Positions 1 through 8,363 of a stretch of 64,000 bases of DNA are shown one piece after another; position 1 is the first letter of the stretch, and every line of letters begins with the position of its first letter. This DNA is from Albimonas marina (GTDB lineage: Bacteria; Pseudomonadota; Alphaproteobacteria; Rhodobacterales; Rhodobacteraceae), in assembly GCF_029223255.1 (NCBI RefSeq), contig NZ_JARHUC010000010.1:1-64000 (forward strand), written 5' to 3'. The notes beneath the pieces were generated by a model. It had not been told where the DNA came from. It saw only the letters and a program-made list of their open reading frames with translations, and did no database searches. Both the position numbers and the translations under genes were made by a program.

Positions 1-75
1 GTCGGTCAGGTCGGTGGCGTAGCCGGGGCGGGAGGGCAAGGCGTCGATCCGGGTTGGTGAAGGTCGACGCCCCAT
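1..75 (-). pseudogene. Possible N-terminus of an IS5-like transposase, cut by the window edge
   Basis: Reading leftward from an ATG at 75, the 25 visible codons end with PGYATDLTD. This resembles the YPTDLTD-type opening of many IS5-family transposases. Nothing after that is visible, so neither the DDE residues nor an inverted repeat can be checked. The sequence just upstream (about 100-130) would be the expected place for an insertion-sequence end, but no second end is available for comparison. The assignment rests on a short motif and could be chance. Whether the gene is intact beyond position 1 is unknown. Confidence 0.25.
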
Positions 76-871
76 GAATCATACGGCCAAGGCCGAGGGA
101 ATCCCGCTTCTCAAACACGCTCTTAGTCAATATTCATTTCGAACCCGGCGAAGATGATGTCTACCTGATTTTGCTTGGCATTACAGCGGGAATGCGAAGC
201 GTAGGGCCGGTGTTGCTGACTTAGCCTTGCAATAGCAAGCACGTTGCGGTGGACCTCCTTGATAGGCTCGGGCGCTCAAACGCGCGACTGCCCAGTCAGA
301 ACAACGTCAGGCATGCGCCGTGCCGGCGCGAACCTAGCTGGTTATCCGAGGGCGTTACCGCTTGATATACAGCTTGCGTTTGTCTCGCTGCGCAATAGCG
401 GCAGTCACAAAAGCCGAGTCCAATGAGCCTGCTTCCGGTAATTGGCTGCACCCGGCGCGAAGGTCAGGCAAGGGCCGATTTCGTCGAAAGAGAGTGCCTC
501 AAACCTGAGCAATGGCGACTCTTGTTGCGATGGCGTGGCGGCACTCGCGGGCGCAGGGTCAGCGAAGGCGCCGCAACTTGCTAGGCGGGCATCCTCCGAA
601 TGCTGGGCGATCACCTGAATCGGCCTTGCATCCGGCGGGAGCTGCCAAGAGCCGATGCTTGCTGCGCGCGGAGCGTCGGTGGGCTTCGGCTAGCGCGGCC
701 CCCGCAGGCTGACCGGCAGTTCACGCTGACTCATGGCGATACTGCTGATCTGCCACAAGTGCGCCGCGCAGCCCTGCACCCGCGCGGGAGTGAGTGTTCG
801 CCGGTGGTTGCTGGGTGGTTGCTTAAGGATGACGCCCCCTGAGCGCCGCCAGCGTAACCCCTTGGGGTTTA
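76..871. other. Host flank left of the prophage, no recognisable gene
   Basis: This stretch is ordinary host DNA by position, because it lies outside the left attachment site. Several short open frames exist on both strands, but none resembles a known protein, has a good ribosome-binding site, or shows a consistent reading-frame bias. Before the phage inserted, this DNA was immediately downstream of the tRNA-Lys gene. A weak short palindrome at 853-867 could be the original tRNA terminator, but it has no T-run. Confidence 0.5.
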
Positions 872-920
872 TGGTGAGCCGTGCAGGATTCGAACCTGCG
901 ACCCGCTGATTAAAAGTCAG
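872..920. repeat. attL core, 49-bp copy of the tRNA-Lys 3' end
   Basis: These 49 bases are identical to 40874-40922 and correspond to the 3' half of the tRNA-Lys gene, including the encoded CCA and the anticodon loop. At 921 the match stops abruptly and phage sequence follows. The tRNA 5' half is absent, so this is not a second tRNA gene. It is the left product of site-specific integration. Confidence 0.95.
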
Positions 921-938
921 GCCAAAATTATTAATAAT

Positions 939-949
939 CAGTGACTTAG
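939..949 (+). promoter_or_regulatory. Candidate integrase arm-type site, left
   Basis: The 11-mer CAGTGACTTAG occurs here, 18 bp inside the left core, and again exactly at 40777-40787 inside the right end. A related inverted copy lies at 40859-40869. In the circular phage the three copies would flank the core, as arm-binding sites of tyrosine integrases do. The role is inferred from position and repetition only. The palindrome ATTATTAATAAT at 926-937 sits between this site and the core and could bind a bending protein. Confidence 0.5.
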
Positions 950-989
950 AGGACCAGCCCGAGCGGCCATTGTGGTCGCACGAGCGCCG

Positions 990-1589
990 TCAGTCGCCCG
1001 CGGCCAGCAAGTAATAGGCGACCGGATCGGTCTTGTCCGCAACGCGTTGACCGTCGCACACATAGTCCAGGACCAGGACGACAGTAATCCGCCCCGGCCT
1101 CAGCTGCGGCGGGACCATCTCGATCCGCATCGTCGTCACGTCGGTTCCGATCTGGCGCTGCACCTCGGGCGCTCCCGCCTTCCGGCCGGGCGTGGCGACG
1201 TTCCGCTCGTCCGTGAAAAGCGGCGTCCAGCGGGTGAGGAGGCAATCCGCGCCCAGCTTGGTCCGTCCCACCACCAGCATCAGAACGACGTTCTCGCCCG
1301 CCCGCACAGGTTCCTTGATGTAGCTGAGGCCCGGAGGCTGGCGGATGACCCGATCCTCCCCCGTGGCTGATCGCACCTCGTTGCGAAGCTCGCCGACCGT
1401 CTGCGCGAGCTTCAACTGGGCCTCCTCGATCCTGGCGAGCGCGACGTCCAACCGTTGAGGCGTTCGCCAGACCGCGACCGCCTGCGAAAGGAGCGGGGTG
1501 GTCAGCGCCACGACGCCCACGGTCGCGCCTAGGATCAGATGGTCCACCGCCCATTTCACCAGGCGCTCGCGCAACCACGCCCTGCGCAT
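990..1589 (-). CDS. Hypothetical phage membrane protein
   Basis: This is the last gene of the leftward late operon, 199 residues from the ATG at 1589. A hydrophobic segment at about residues 13-35 is followed by a helical, probably coiled-coil stretch (about 36-65) and then a mixed soluble domain of about 130 residues. This layout suggests an N-terminal membrane anchor with a folded C-terminal domain on one side. An in-frame GTG at 1643, overlapping the stop of the upstream gene, would add 18 residues and would be translationally coupled, so the start is uncertain. I do not recognise the family. Its place after the tail fibre genes allows a role in lysis (for example a spanin-like part), host attachment or superinfection exclusion, but nothing in the sequence decides this. 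Confidence 0.65.
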   Translation of the reverse strand: MRRAWLRERLVKWAVDHLILGATVGVVALTTPLLSQAVAVWRTPQRLDVALARIEEAQLKLAQTVGELRNEVRSATGEDRVIRQPPGLSYIKEPVRAGENVVLMLVVGRTKLGADCLLTRWTPLFTDERNVATPGRKAGAPEVQRQIGTDVTTMRIEMVPPQLRPGRITVVLVLDYVCDGQRVADKTDPVAYYLLAAGD

Positions 1590-1642
1590 TTCGCGCTGGG
1601 GGCCCTGCCCGGCCTGCTCTCCTCGCTCGGCCGGCTCCACCA

Positions 1643-2131
1643 CTAGACCGGCGCCAAGGGATCGAGCGCGGCCGTCAGGGCGTCCAGAGCCGCGATGTAG
1701 CCGGCGAGGCCCGCTGCCGGGAACGCGCCCTCGACGCTGCGGCGGGCGTCGCCCTCGATGACCGTGGACCAGCCCGGCAGGTCGCCGCCCTCGATCGCGA
1801 ACCAGGCGTCCCGCGCCGCCTGCCCCGCCTGCTGCATGGCGCCGAAGGCGACCAGGACGCCGGGCGTCTCGCCGGCGTCGGGGAGCTCGGCCGTGGTGGA
1901 GAGGCGAAGCCAGTCCGTCAGGCGCGCCGTGATCGCCGCGGCGCTCGCCTCTGCGACCAGGGCCTCGGCCTGCGCGCCGCTGGCGTTGATGAAGGCATCG
2001 AACGAACGGGCGGCCGTGGGGGTCAGCGAGCCGGCCGCGGCGGCCGCGCGCGTCGCGGTCGTCTGGATCATGAGCGCGCACGCGATCGCATGGGCGCGAG
2101 CCGCCCAGGCAGGGAGGTTGCAGGTCGTCAT
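1643..2131 (-). CDS. Hypothetical phage protein, alanine-rich
   Basis: A 162-residue, alanine-rich, mostly helical protein with no recognised domain. Its ATG overlaps the stop of the 66-residue gene upstream as ATGA, and a GAGGAT ribosome-binding site lies about 8 bases before the start. Both indicate real translation as part of the late operon. It lies between the glycine-rich adhesin genes and the membrane protein at the left end. A tail-associated or chaperone role for the fibre is possible but is inference from position. Confidence 0.65.
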   Translation of the reverse strand: MTTCNLPAWAARAHAIACALMIQTTATRAAAAAGSLTPTAARSFDAFINASGAQAEALVAEASAAAITARLTDWLRLSTTAELPDAGETPGVLVAFGAMQQAGQAARDAWFAIEGGDLPGWSTVIEGDARRSVEGAFPAAGLAGYIAALDALTAALDPLAPV

Positions 2132-2328
2132 TGGGGATCCTCGAAGCGGAGGGTTGCGGAGTTGTAGACGAGCCCGATCGCGGCCGGTCGACCGTTCGGA
2201 TCCGGGGTCAGCGCATATGAGCCGCCGCGGCGAGCGATGACCTTCGCGCGGCGTTCGGGCGCCACCTTGATTACGTTCACGACGGCGCCGTCAGGGCCGA
2301 CCTCAGCGAGGAAATGGTCGTCGCTCAT
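2128..2328 (-). CDS. Small hypothetical phage tail-region protein
   Basis: A 66-residue protein starting at the ATG at 2328, which overlaps the preceding stop as ATGA. The upstream in-frame GTG at 2337 was not chosen because the ATGA overlap is the usual arrangement in this operon. The gene sits directly after the glycine-rich adhesin gene. The sequence, with an acidic start and NVIKVAPERRAKV in the middle, resembles small proteins often found next to phage tail fibres. No function can be assigned. Confidence 0.7.
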   Translation of the reverse strand: MSDDHFLAEVGPDGAVVNVIKVAPERRAKVIARRGGSYALTPDPNGRPAAIGLVYNSATLRFEDPQ

Positions 2329-3131
2329 GCGGGCCACTCCAGGACGATCAGCCCATCGCCGCCGGCAAGGCTGGCATACCCGCCCGAAGACCCGGAGCCG
2401 TAGCCGTCCCCTGCCACCGCAACGGTGAGGTTGCCGTCGCCGCCGCGGCAGACGGTGTAGGTCATGCCCAGCAGGGTGAGCGTGACCCCCGGCCCGGGGT
2501 TGATCCCGAAAGCCGTATCATCCGGCGGCGCCCCTCCCGCGCCTCCGCCTGAACCACCGTAGGGGTCGCCTAAACCGATCCCGCCGTTGAAGCCCACGCC
2601 CGCACTGGCGATGGACAAGCCTGGCGTCGTGCTCTGCACCGGCGCACCGCCTCCCGATCCGCCATTGCCGCCAACCCCCCCGGTCACCCCGCCGCCAGCG
2701 CCGCCGCCAATAGCGGTCAAGTTCGCCCCATTTCCGGTCCAGCTCGTATTACCGCCAGCATTGCCATTCGCCTCAGGGAACCCGGAAATTCCTGCGCCAC
2801 CAGCACCGATAACCGCGGTGAAATCTCCTGCGGCCAGCGCCACGATCTCTTCGACCACGAGTTCACCCGCGCCGCCGCCACCGGCCCGCCCGTTGCTGCG
2901 CATCCCTCCGGAGCCCCCGCCGCCGATGGTGACGCGGCGATAGTTCCCGGGGACGATGACGCTTCCCGGGGTGCTCGAGGTAATCATGATGCCGCGCATC
3001 GGCGTGCCGCCAGCGTCCCAACTCTGGACCGCGAAGCCCTCGGCCGTCGCCTTCTCGAGCGCGCCGCCGAACCGCCGCTGCGCCGCGATCGCGACCAGGC
3101 TCGCTGATGCGGAGAGCGCGCCGGTCCTCAC
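2325..3131 (-). CDS. Glycine-rich phage tail fibre/adhesin
   Basis: A 268-residue protein starting at a GTG that overlaps the previous stop (GTGA, 3131-3128). After about 75 residues of ordinary sequence, the chain becomes dominated by glycine-rich runs such as TIGGGGSGG, IGAGGAGISG and AIGGGAGGGV (about 80-200). These are separated by short alternating sequences. The protein ends with GGDGLIVLEWPA, a common ending of phage glycine-rich domain proteins. This pattern is known from tail tips and adhesins in which glycine-rich segments pack as polyglycine-II helices with variable receptor-binding loops between them. It follows the tail fibre and a small linker gene, so it probably sits at the fibre tip and helps set host range. 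Confidence 0.75.
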   Translation of the reverse strand: MRTGALSASASLVAIAAQRRFGGALEKATAEGFAVQSWDAGGTPMRGIMITSSTPGSVIVPGNYRRVTIGGGGSGGMRSNGRAGGGGAGELVVEEIVALAAGDFTAVIGAGGAGISGFPEANGNAGGNTSWTGNGANLTAIGGGAGGGVTGGVGGNGGSGGGAPVQSTTPGLSIASAGVGFNGGIGLGDPYGGSGGGAGGAPPDDTAFGINPGPGVTLTLLGMTYTVCRGGDGNLTVAVAGDGYGSGSSGGYASLAGGDGLIVLEWPA

Positions 3132-3391
3132 GGGATCACCGCATGGATCCCGGTCGCCGTGGTGTCGGTCGCCAGGACCTGCAGCACGGCGACCGCGAGG
3201 TAGCCATGGGCCGGGAGGTTCACCGTCCGCGTCGCACCGGCGGCCGAGACGAACACGACGTCGCCGGCGCCCTCCACGAAAAGCCCGATCGCGGGCGTCT
3301 CGAGGGCGACGGTGTCGCTGGGGGTGACGGGCGCCAGGTCGGAGCCGACGCCCCAGCGCGCGGGGGAATGGCCGTTGAAGGGGTTCGCCAT
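3128..3391 (-). CDS. Small tail fibre-associated protein
   Basis: An 87-residue protein starting with MANPFNGHSPARWG and made mostly of short beta-strand-like stretches. It starts 8 bases after the stop of the tail fibre gene, with GAGG before the ATG at 3391. It overlaps the glycine-rich adhesin at its end (GTGA). Its small size, beta character and place between fibre and adhesin suggest a linker or head-fibre/fibre-tip component. I do not recognise the family with certainty. Confidence 0.7.
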   Translation of the reverse strand: MANPFNGHSPARWGVGSDLAPVTPSDTVALETPAIGLFVEGAGDVVFVSAAGATRTVNLPAHGYLAVAVLQVLATDTTATGIHAVIP

Positions 3392-3399
3392 GGTGGGCC

Positions 3400-5874
3400 T
3401 CAGAACCTGTGGGTGAAGGGGATCGCCTCGACGCGGTCGATGTAGAGTTCATCGTTCGAGGCGTATTCGGAGCCTGCGTCGATCGTGATGGAGACGAGGA
3501 TCTCGGCCGAGGCGTCCACGATGAAGGGGATCACCTGCAGGTAGCGCCATTCGCCGGCGTCGGCCTCGGTGAGCTCGGTCTGCCCCAGCTCGTAGAGCTT
3601 GGTTTCCCCGGTCGGGTCGCCGTTCTCTTTCAGCAGGTCGATCTCATAGCGGCGCCCGGAATACAGATGGCCGTAGTCGGTCGGGTCGGCGACGCCCTCG
3701 TTGTCCGCCCAGATCTTCACGCGCGGGTGGCTGACCGTGCCGAGCTTCAGGAAGACCGCCGCGCGGATCGCAACCAGCGTCAGGGCGTATTCGGGGAAGT
3801 AGAGCTTCCGCTTGATGCGGTTCACGCCGAGCGTGACCCCGTCGCCCTTGACGTGGATCGAGGAGCCCTTGGTCAGGAAGGTCCCCGCCGCGGTCGACGT
3901 GGTCGGGTAGCCGCCCGCCAGGTTCTCCGGCGTCCAGCCCGCGGCGCTGGTGCCGTCGAATTCATAGAGCTTCTTCCCGCCCACGAAGTTGACGCCGAAC
4001 CCGTCGCGCCCGGGCGCCGGCTGGAACACGTCCACCTGCCCGAGCGTGTCCGTGAAATAGGGCGTGGGGATCACGCGCTCGACGGCCGAGCCCTTGCCTG
4101 GCGTGAACGTCTTGTCCTTGTTCAGGTCCTTCTCGCGGAACCTGAGCTCGCCGTGAATGAAGATATGGCTGGTCTCGTCGCAGGCCCAGAAGACGACGTC
4201 TTCAAACTGCTCGACCTGGCCGCCCTGCAGCGCCGACGCGGCATAGTAGTTGATGACGGATCCCAGCTCGGCGCGGAACAGGATCTTGGCGTAGTTGCAC
4301 GCGAGCTTGCGCGAACCGCTGATGGTGATGCCGCCGCCGTTCGTGGCCCAGAAGGCGATCGCATCGCGGGTCGGAACCGCGCCGGCGTAGCGGACGCCGC
4401 AGTTCTCGAAGTAGCAGACGAACAACGTGGTGTGCTGTCCGTTGGTGAACTCGCCGTTCCCATCGTGGAGAACGAACCCCGCGCCGCAGGCGTTGAACCT
4501 GGTGCCGATCGCCGAGACGCGGTCGGCATCGGCCTTGCTCGGGTCCCCGTTCTCCTCGTTCTGGGTGGTGGTGTGCAGGCCCCAGCCGGGCGTTCCGCCA
4601 ACGGTGCCGCCCAGCATCCGGCCGACGGTGTCGGAGCGGACGCAGGCGAACGGGTTGCTGGTGTCCTCCGGCAGGTTCGACGCGCGGCTGTTCGTCCATG
4701 ACCAGTTGTCGGCCTGGCCGTCGAACCGGAAATGGTCGGTGGTCGCGCCCGTCACCCACACGCGCTCGATGACCCAGCCGCCGCAGCTGGTGACGTTGCC
4801 CGCGCCGGATCCCCGAAGCCGGATGCCGTAGGGCGCCACGCTCTCGCAGCGGATCAGCACGTCGCGGATGGTGCCCCGCGCGCAGTCCATCGGGCGGAAC
4901 CCGGCCGAGGCGCTCAGCGCCAGCAGCGCGGTCTTGGTCATCCCCGCGCCGACGATGTTGATGGCCTCGTGCCCGTCCGGCTGCCAGACGTCCCCGATCG
5001 CATAGGTGCCGCCGAGGAGCCGCATGGTCGCGCCCATGACGTGGCAATAGTCCTCGCACGCCCGGAGCGCGGCGATATCGTCCGTCACCGCGTCGCGCTT
5101 CGCCCCGAACTGCTCGGCTCGGGCGTTGGCTTCGTCCAGCTCCCAGATCTGCCCCGCGGCGTCGGTGAACCAGCCCAGGTGCGCGGGGGTCGTCGTCTCC
5201 TCGTCCGGCGCCACCCATCGCGCATAGGCGCCGTGCCCGCCGTCGTTCTCGACCGAATGCCCGTGAACCTCGATCCGCTGCAGCGGGGCCGGGATCACCA
5301 GGAGCGCGGCGGCGATCATCGTGGAGAAGACGTGCGAGCCGGTGGCCGTCACGGTGACGGTTCCATCCCAGACGGTCGGCCGGCCGGTCCCGTCGAACGC
5401 CAGCAGCCGGCCGGCCCGGGCCTTGATCTCCGGCAGGGCCTTGATGGCTTCCTCGTAGGAGGGGACGCGCAGCACGCGGCCGAGGTCGTCGGACCATCGC
5501 CCGATGCGGTCGCGCAGGTCCTGCAGGATCCTCACCTGGCGGTCCAGCTGCCGCTCGAGGCCGGTCTCGCGGGGGCCGCCGGCGGAGGCCCAGCCCTGCT
5601 CGATCAGGCCCTCCCGCGAAATCCGCAGCTCGCATCCCTCGTAGGCGTCCGCGACTTCCTGGGAGAGCTTGATCTCGCCTTCCGGGGCGGCCTCTCCGTC
5701 GATCGGCGAGGGCGTCACCTCGAAGTTGTAATCGAGGATCAGCGGCGTCGAGATTGCGGCGATCACCACCTCGACCAACAGGTCGTCGGCCGAGCCGTAG
5801 GGCCAGCGCACCGCGTAGGGGCCGCGGCCCATGATCGTGTAAGTCTCTGCGGACGTGAACGCCTCGACGGTCAT
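3400..5874 (-). CDS. Tail fibre/tailspike: T7-type N-terminus plus beta-helix
   Basis: An 824-residue protein. The first 120 or so residues follow the plan of the T7 gp17 N-terminal domain, which attaches fibres to the podovirus tail: a short strand with YTIMGRGPY, a linear strand segment, LILDYNFEVTP, then ELRISREG, ending in a helical LERQLDRQVRILQDLRDRI stretch. Around residues 255-600 the sequence is pectate-lyase-like, beginning with DAVTDDIAALRACEDYC and followed by repeated short strands with IDVLI- and SG-type turns. This indicates a right-handed beta-helix like those of tailspikes that bind or cut surface polysaccharide. The C-terminal 200 residues are likely a carbohydrate-binding or trimerisation domain. 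The start overlaps the upstream gene as ATGA. Confidence 0.85.
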   Translation of the reverse strand: MTVEAFTSAETYTIMGRGPYAVRWPYGSADDLLVEVVIAAISTPLILDYNFEVTPSPIDGEAAPEGEIKLSQEVADAYEGCELRISREGLIEQGWASAGGPRETGLERQLDRQVRILQDLRDRIGRWSDDLGRVLRVPSYEEAIKALPEIKARAGRLLAFDGTGRPTVWDGTVTVTATGSHVFSTMIAAALLVIPAPLQRIEVHGHSVENDGGHGAYARWVAPDEETTTPAHLGWFTDAAGQIWELDEANARAEQFGAKRDAVTDDIAALRACEDYCHVMGATMRLLGGTYAIGDVWQPDGHEAINIVGAGMTKTALLALSASAGFRPMDCARGTIRDVLIRCESVAPYGIRLRGSGAGNVTSCGGWVIERVWVTGATTDHFRFDGQADNWSWTNSRASNLPEDTSNPFACVRSDTVGRMLGGTVGGTPGWGLHTTTQNEENGDPSKADADRVSAIGTRFNACGAGFVLHDGNGEFTNGQHTTLFVCYFENCGVRYAGAVPTRDAIAFWATNGGGITISGSRKLACNYAKILFRAELGSVINYYAASALQGGQVEQFEDVVFWACDETSHIFIHGELRFREKDLNKDKTFTPGKGSAVERVIPTPYFTDTLGQVDVFQPAPGRDGFGVNFVGGKKLYEFDGTSAAGWTPENLAGGYPTTSTAAGTFLTKGSSIHVKGDGVTLGVNRIKRKLYFPEYALTLVAIRAAVFLKLGTVSHPRVKIWADNEGVADPTDYGHLYSGRRYEIDLLKENGDPTGETKLYELGQTELTEADAGEWRYLQVIPFIVDASAEILVSITIDAGSEYASNDELYIDRVEAIPFTHRF

Positions 5875-8363
5875 TTTTGGTCTCCGAGAACGTTGGCGAG
5901 GTCAGGCCCACGCGACGGCGCGGTCTCGCCCTTGCGCCACCAGGGGGACGTTCCGTAGTCGCGGCGCGATCGCTTCTCCTGGTCGCGCCAGAGGCGTTGC
6001 GCCTGGGGGTCGAGCGCGTCCTGCAGCTGGTCCCAGACCAGGCGGTCGACGGCGAGGCGCCCATACCAGAGCGAAGACCCGGGCGTGTAGCGGCGCGCCA
6101 GGTTGACGACGTCCCGTCCGATCAGCGGATCCCGCCCCTCGCTGACGCGCGCGACGTTGGATGCGCCGATGCGGATCACGTCGCCGGCGACGCCGGCGAC
6201 CGGGCCCAAGATCGTCTCGGCCAGGCCGCCGCCGACGCGGGAGCTCTCCGACTTCACGAAGTCCCCGAAGATCCCGAGGCCGCCGCCCTGGAACATGGCG
6301 GCCGCCCAGAACCCGACGTCGTCCATGGGCCGGGGGTCGTCGCCCTTGGCGATGGACTTGAGCTGCACCGACAGGGCGCCGGCGAGCGTGGTCATGGCGA
6401 TCAGCGACGCGAAGTATTGCGCCCGCGCCGCGGTGTTCCCCCGGGCCATGCCGTTCCGGAAATGCCCGATCATCAGGGCGAGGGGATAACCCTTGTAGAC
6501 CGCGACGGAGCGGACCAGCTCGCCGCCGATCGTGCCGGCCTTCGCCTGGTCGTTCAGCATGGCCGTCGCCTGGATGCTGCGCGTCGGGACCGCGAGCGTC
6601 ATCTGCTCCTCGGCGATCGCGCTCAAGGCGGTGGCGGCGTTCTCGACGTCGGCCGGATCCATGCCCGCCGCCAGGGCGTTCTCGCGCCAGACGATGGGCG
6701 ACAGGAGGTCCACGCCGGGGCGAGGCGAGAACAGGAGCGCGGGGTCTGCGATCTGGGACCAGGTCGCATCGTCCATCCCGCGGGCCCGAAGGTGCGCGCC
6801 GAGCTCGCCCATGTCGTCCAGCCCCCGGCCGGCGCGGACGTGACGCCCGAGGTCGGCGGCGAACTCCATGCGGAAGGCGGCACGGTGCAGGTCGGTCCAT
6901 TGCGCGAGGCCGCTCGCGCGCATCACCAGGCCCGACAGGCGGGCGGCGATCTCGCTCGAATAGCTTTCGTGGTAGTAGCGCGACGCGCCTCCGGCCATCT
7001 CGCCCAGGCGCTCCGCGATCCAGCCGCCGGCGGCCGCCATCTCCCGGTATTCGGCCGAGCTCGCCAGCCGCATCGCCTGGCCCATGACGCCCGCCGGGTT
7101 AAGCCCGGTGGTCTTCGCCGCGAGCCGCACCGTCACCAGATCCGAGACGGAGGACAGGAGGGCGGAGCCCAGCTGCGCGGCGGGAAGGTAGGAGCGCACG
7201 GTCGACATGGCCCGCGCCAAGGTCTCGTTCGCCGGGACGCCGCCGGTGCCGTTCAGCACCGCCAGCATGGCCCGGGCGGTGGCGCCCGTCCCCTGCTTGA
7301 TCCGGCCCGCCAGCGGGGCCTTGCCCTCGAGCATCGCCTTGCGCTCGGCCGCCTGCAGCAAGTGCTCGAGCCCCCCGGCCGGGTTAGGCCCGAGGCGGCG
7401 CATCAGGGCGATATCGCGGGCCATGGCCGACAGGTGGCCCAGCATGGCGTCGAGCGGATCCGATCGGCCGAAGGCGTCGTTGTAGGTGAGCCAGGCGTCG
7501 GCGTCGGCGAAGTGCAGGACGCGCGCGTCGCCGCGCCGGTTGTAGAGCGCCGCCCCGCGCATCCCGAAGCTGGGGAGCCGATCGTCCCAGCCGTCCGTCG
7601 CCAGGTTCGACCAGATATCCGCGAGGAAAGCGCCGCGATCCTGGGAGGCGACGGGCTGGCCGGTCGAGCGATCGAGGATCCGCGACCAGTCCAGAAGCGG
7701 CTCGATGTAGGCCGACCAGCTGGCGGCCCCGGCTTCGCGCAGCAGGACGGCGTCGTGGGTGTGGGGGACGCCCCAATCGGCGAGCTCGCCGATATCGCCC
7801 CCGAATGCGTTGAACAGGGATCGGGCGCGCTTCGCCGCCTGCGCCCAGGCGTCGGCCAGCTGCCGCGCCGCGGCATCGCCCGTCGCCTGACCGTGCGCCT
7901 CGCGCAGGACGTTGCGCAGCTGGGCCGGGTTGCGGATCCGGCCGAGCGCGTCGCGGCCGTGGCGGCGCAGGAGGTCGCCGACCATGCCGAACAGCTCCTG
8001 GCGGTAGGCGCTCGAAAGGGCGTTGACGCTGGCCGGCGCGTTCGGCCGGTTCGGGTTGTATTCCAGCGTCGCGAGGATCTCGGAGCCGAGCTCCTCGCTC
8101 GCCGTCCCCGCGACAAGCCGCTCATGATCGCGCATCACGCGGAGCTGATTGAGGACGACATGCCGGCGGCTCTGCAGCCGTTCGCGCAGGATCGTCTGGA
8201 CGTCGGCCGCCGCCTGGGCGGAGGCGGCGCCGTCCGGCATGGAGCCCAGATATTTCGCCTTGAGCTCGTCGAACAGCTGCTGGGCCATGCCCCCGCGGGT
8301 CGGGTCGAGCCGAACGTCGGGATCCTCCATGGCGCTCTGAATGCAGTCGCGAAGATCAGGCAT
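5871..8363 (-). CDS. Putative ejected internal virion protein (gp16-like, second part)
   Basis: An 830-residue protein starting at the ATG at 8363, which overlaps the end of the transglycosylase gene by 8 bases. It is largely helical, with few cysteines and with several alanine- and glycine-rich amphipathic or hydrophobic stretches (about 560-760). The ending around RRYTPGSSLWYGRLAVDR followed by a basic WRDQEKRSRRDYG-type tail is a recurrent signature of large T7-like prophage internal virion proteins. In T7 the 1318-residue gp16 combines a transglycosylase and a long channel-forming part. Here the two parts seem to be encoded by two adjacent genes. It would be packed in the capsid and ejected to form the DNA channel across the envelope. 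Confidence 0.65.
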   Translation of the reverse strand: MPDLRDCIQSAMEDPDVRLDPTRGGMAQQLFDELKAKYLGSMPDGAASAQAAADVQTILRERLQSRRHVVLNQLRVMRDHERLVAGTASEELGSEILATLEYNPNRPNAPASVNALSSAYRQELFGMVGDLLRRHGRDALGRIRNPAQLRNVLREAHGQATGDAAARQLADAWAQAAKRARSLFNAFGGDIGELADWGVPHTHDAVLLREAGAASWSAYIEPLLDWSRILDRSTGQPVASQDRGAFLADIWSNLATDGWDDRLPSFGMRGAALYNRRGDARVLHFADADAWLTYNDAFGRSDPLDAMLGHLSAMARDIALMRRLGPNPAGGLEHLLQAAERKAMLEGKAPLAGRIKQGTGATARAMLAVLNGTGGVPANETLARAMSTVRSYLPAAQLGSALLSSVSDLVTVRLAAKTTGLNPAGVMGQAMRLASSAEYREMAAAGGWIAERLGEMAGGASRYYHESYSSEIAARLSGLVMRASGLAQWTDLHRAAFRMEFAADLGRHVRAGRGLDDMGELGAHLRARGMDDATWSQIADPALLFSPRPGVDLLSPIVWRENALAAGMDPADVENAATALSAIAEEQMTLAVPTRSIQATAMLNDQAKAGTIGGELVRSVAVYKGYPLALMIGHFRNGMARGNTAARAQYFASLIAMTTLAGALSVQLKSIAKGDDPRPMDDVGFWAAAMFQGGGLGIFGDFVKSESSRVGGGLAETILGPVAGVAGDVIRIGASNVARVSEGRDPLIGRDVVNLARRYTPGSSLWYGRLAVDRLVWDQLQDALDPQAQRLWRDQEKRSRRDYGTSPWWRKGETAPSRGPDLANVLGDQK

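Noticed and set aside
244-842. Three short open frames in the host flank
   Set aside because: No ribosome-binding site, no domain, and frames overlap each other on both strands; not supported as genes.
872-920. A second tRNA-Lys gene at the left end
   Set aside because: Only the 3' 49 bases are present; the 5' half and acceptor strand are missing. It is the attL copy.
990-1643. Membrane protein at the left phage end called as a spanin
   Set aside because: It has an N-terminal hydrophobic segment but no lipobox partner gene or typical spanin pair arrangement, so only a hypothetical call is made.
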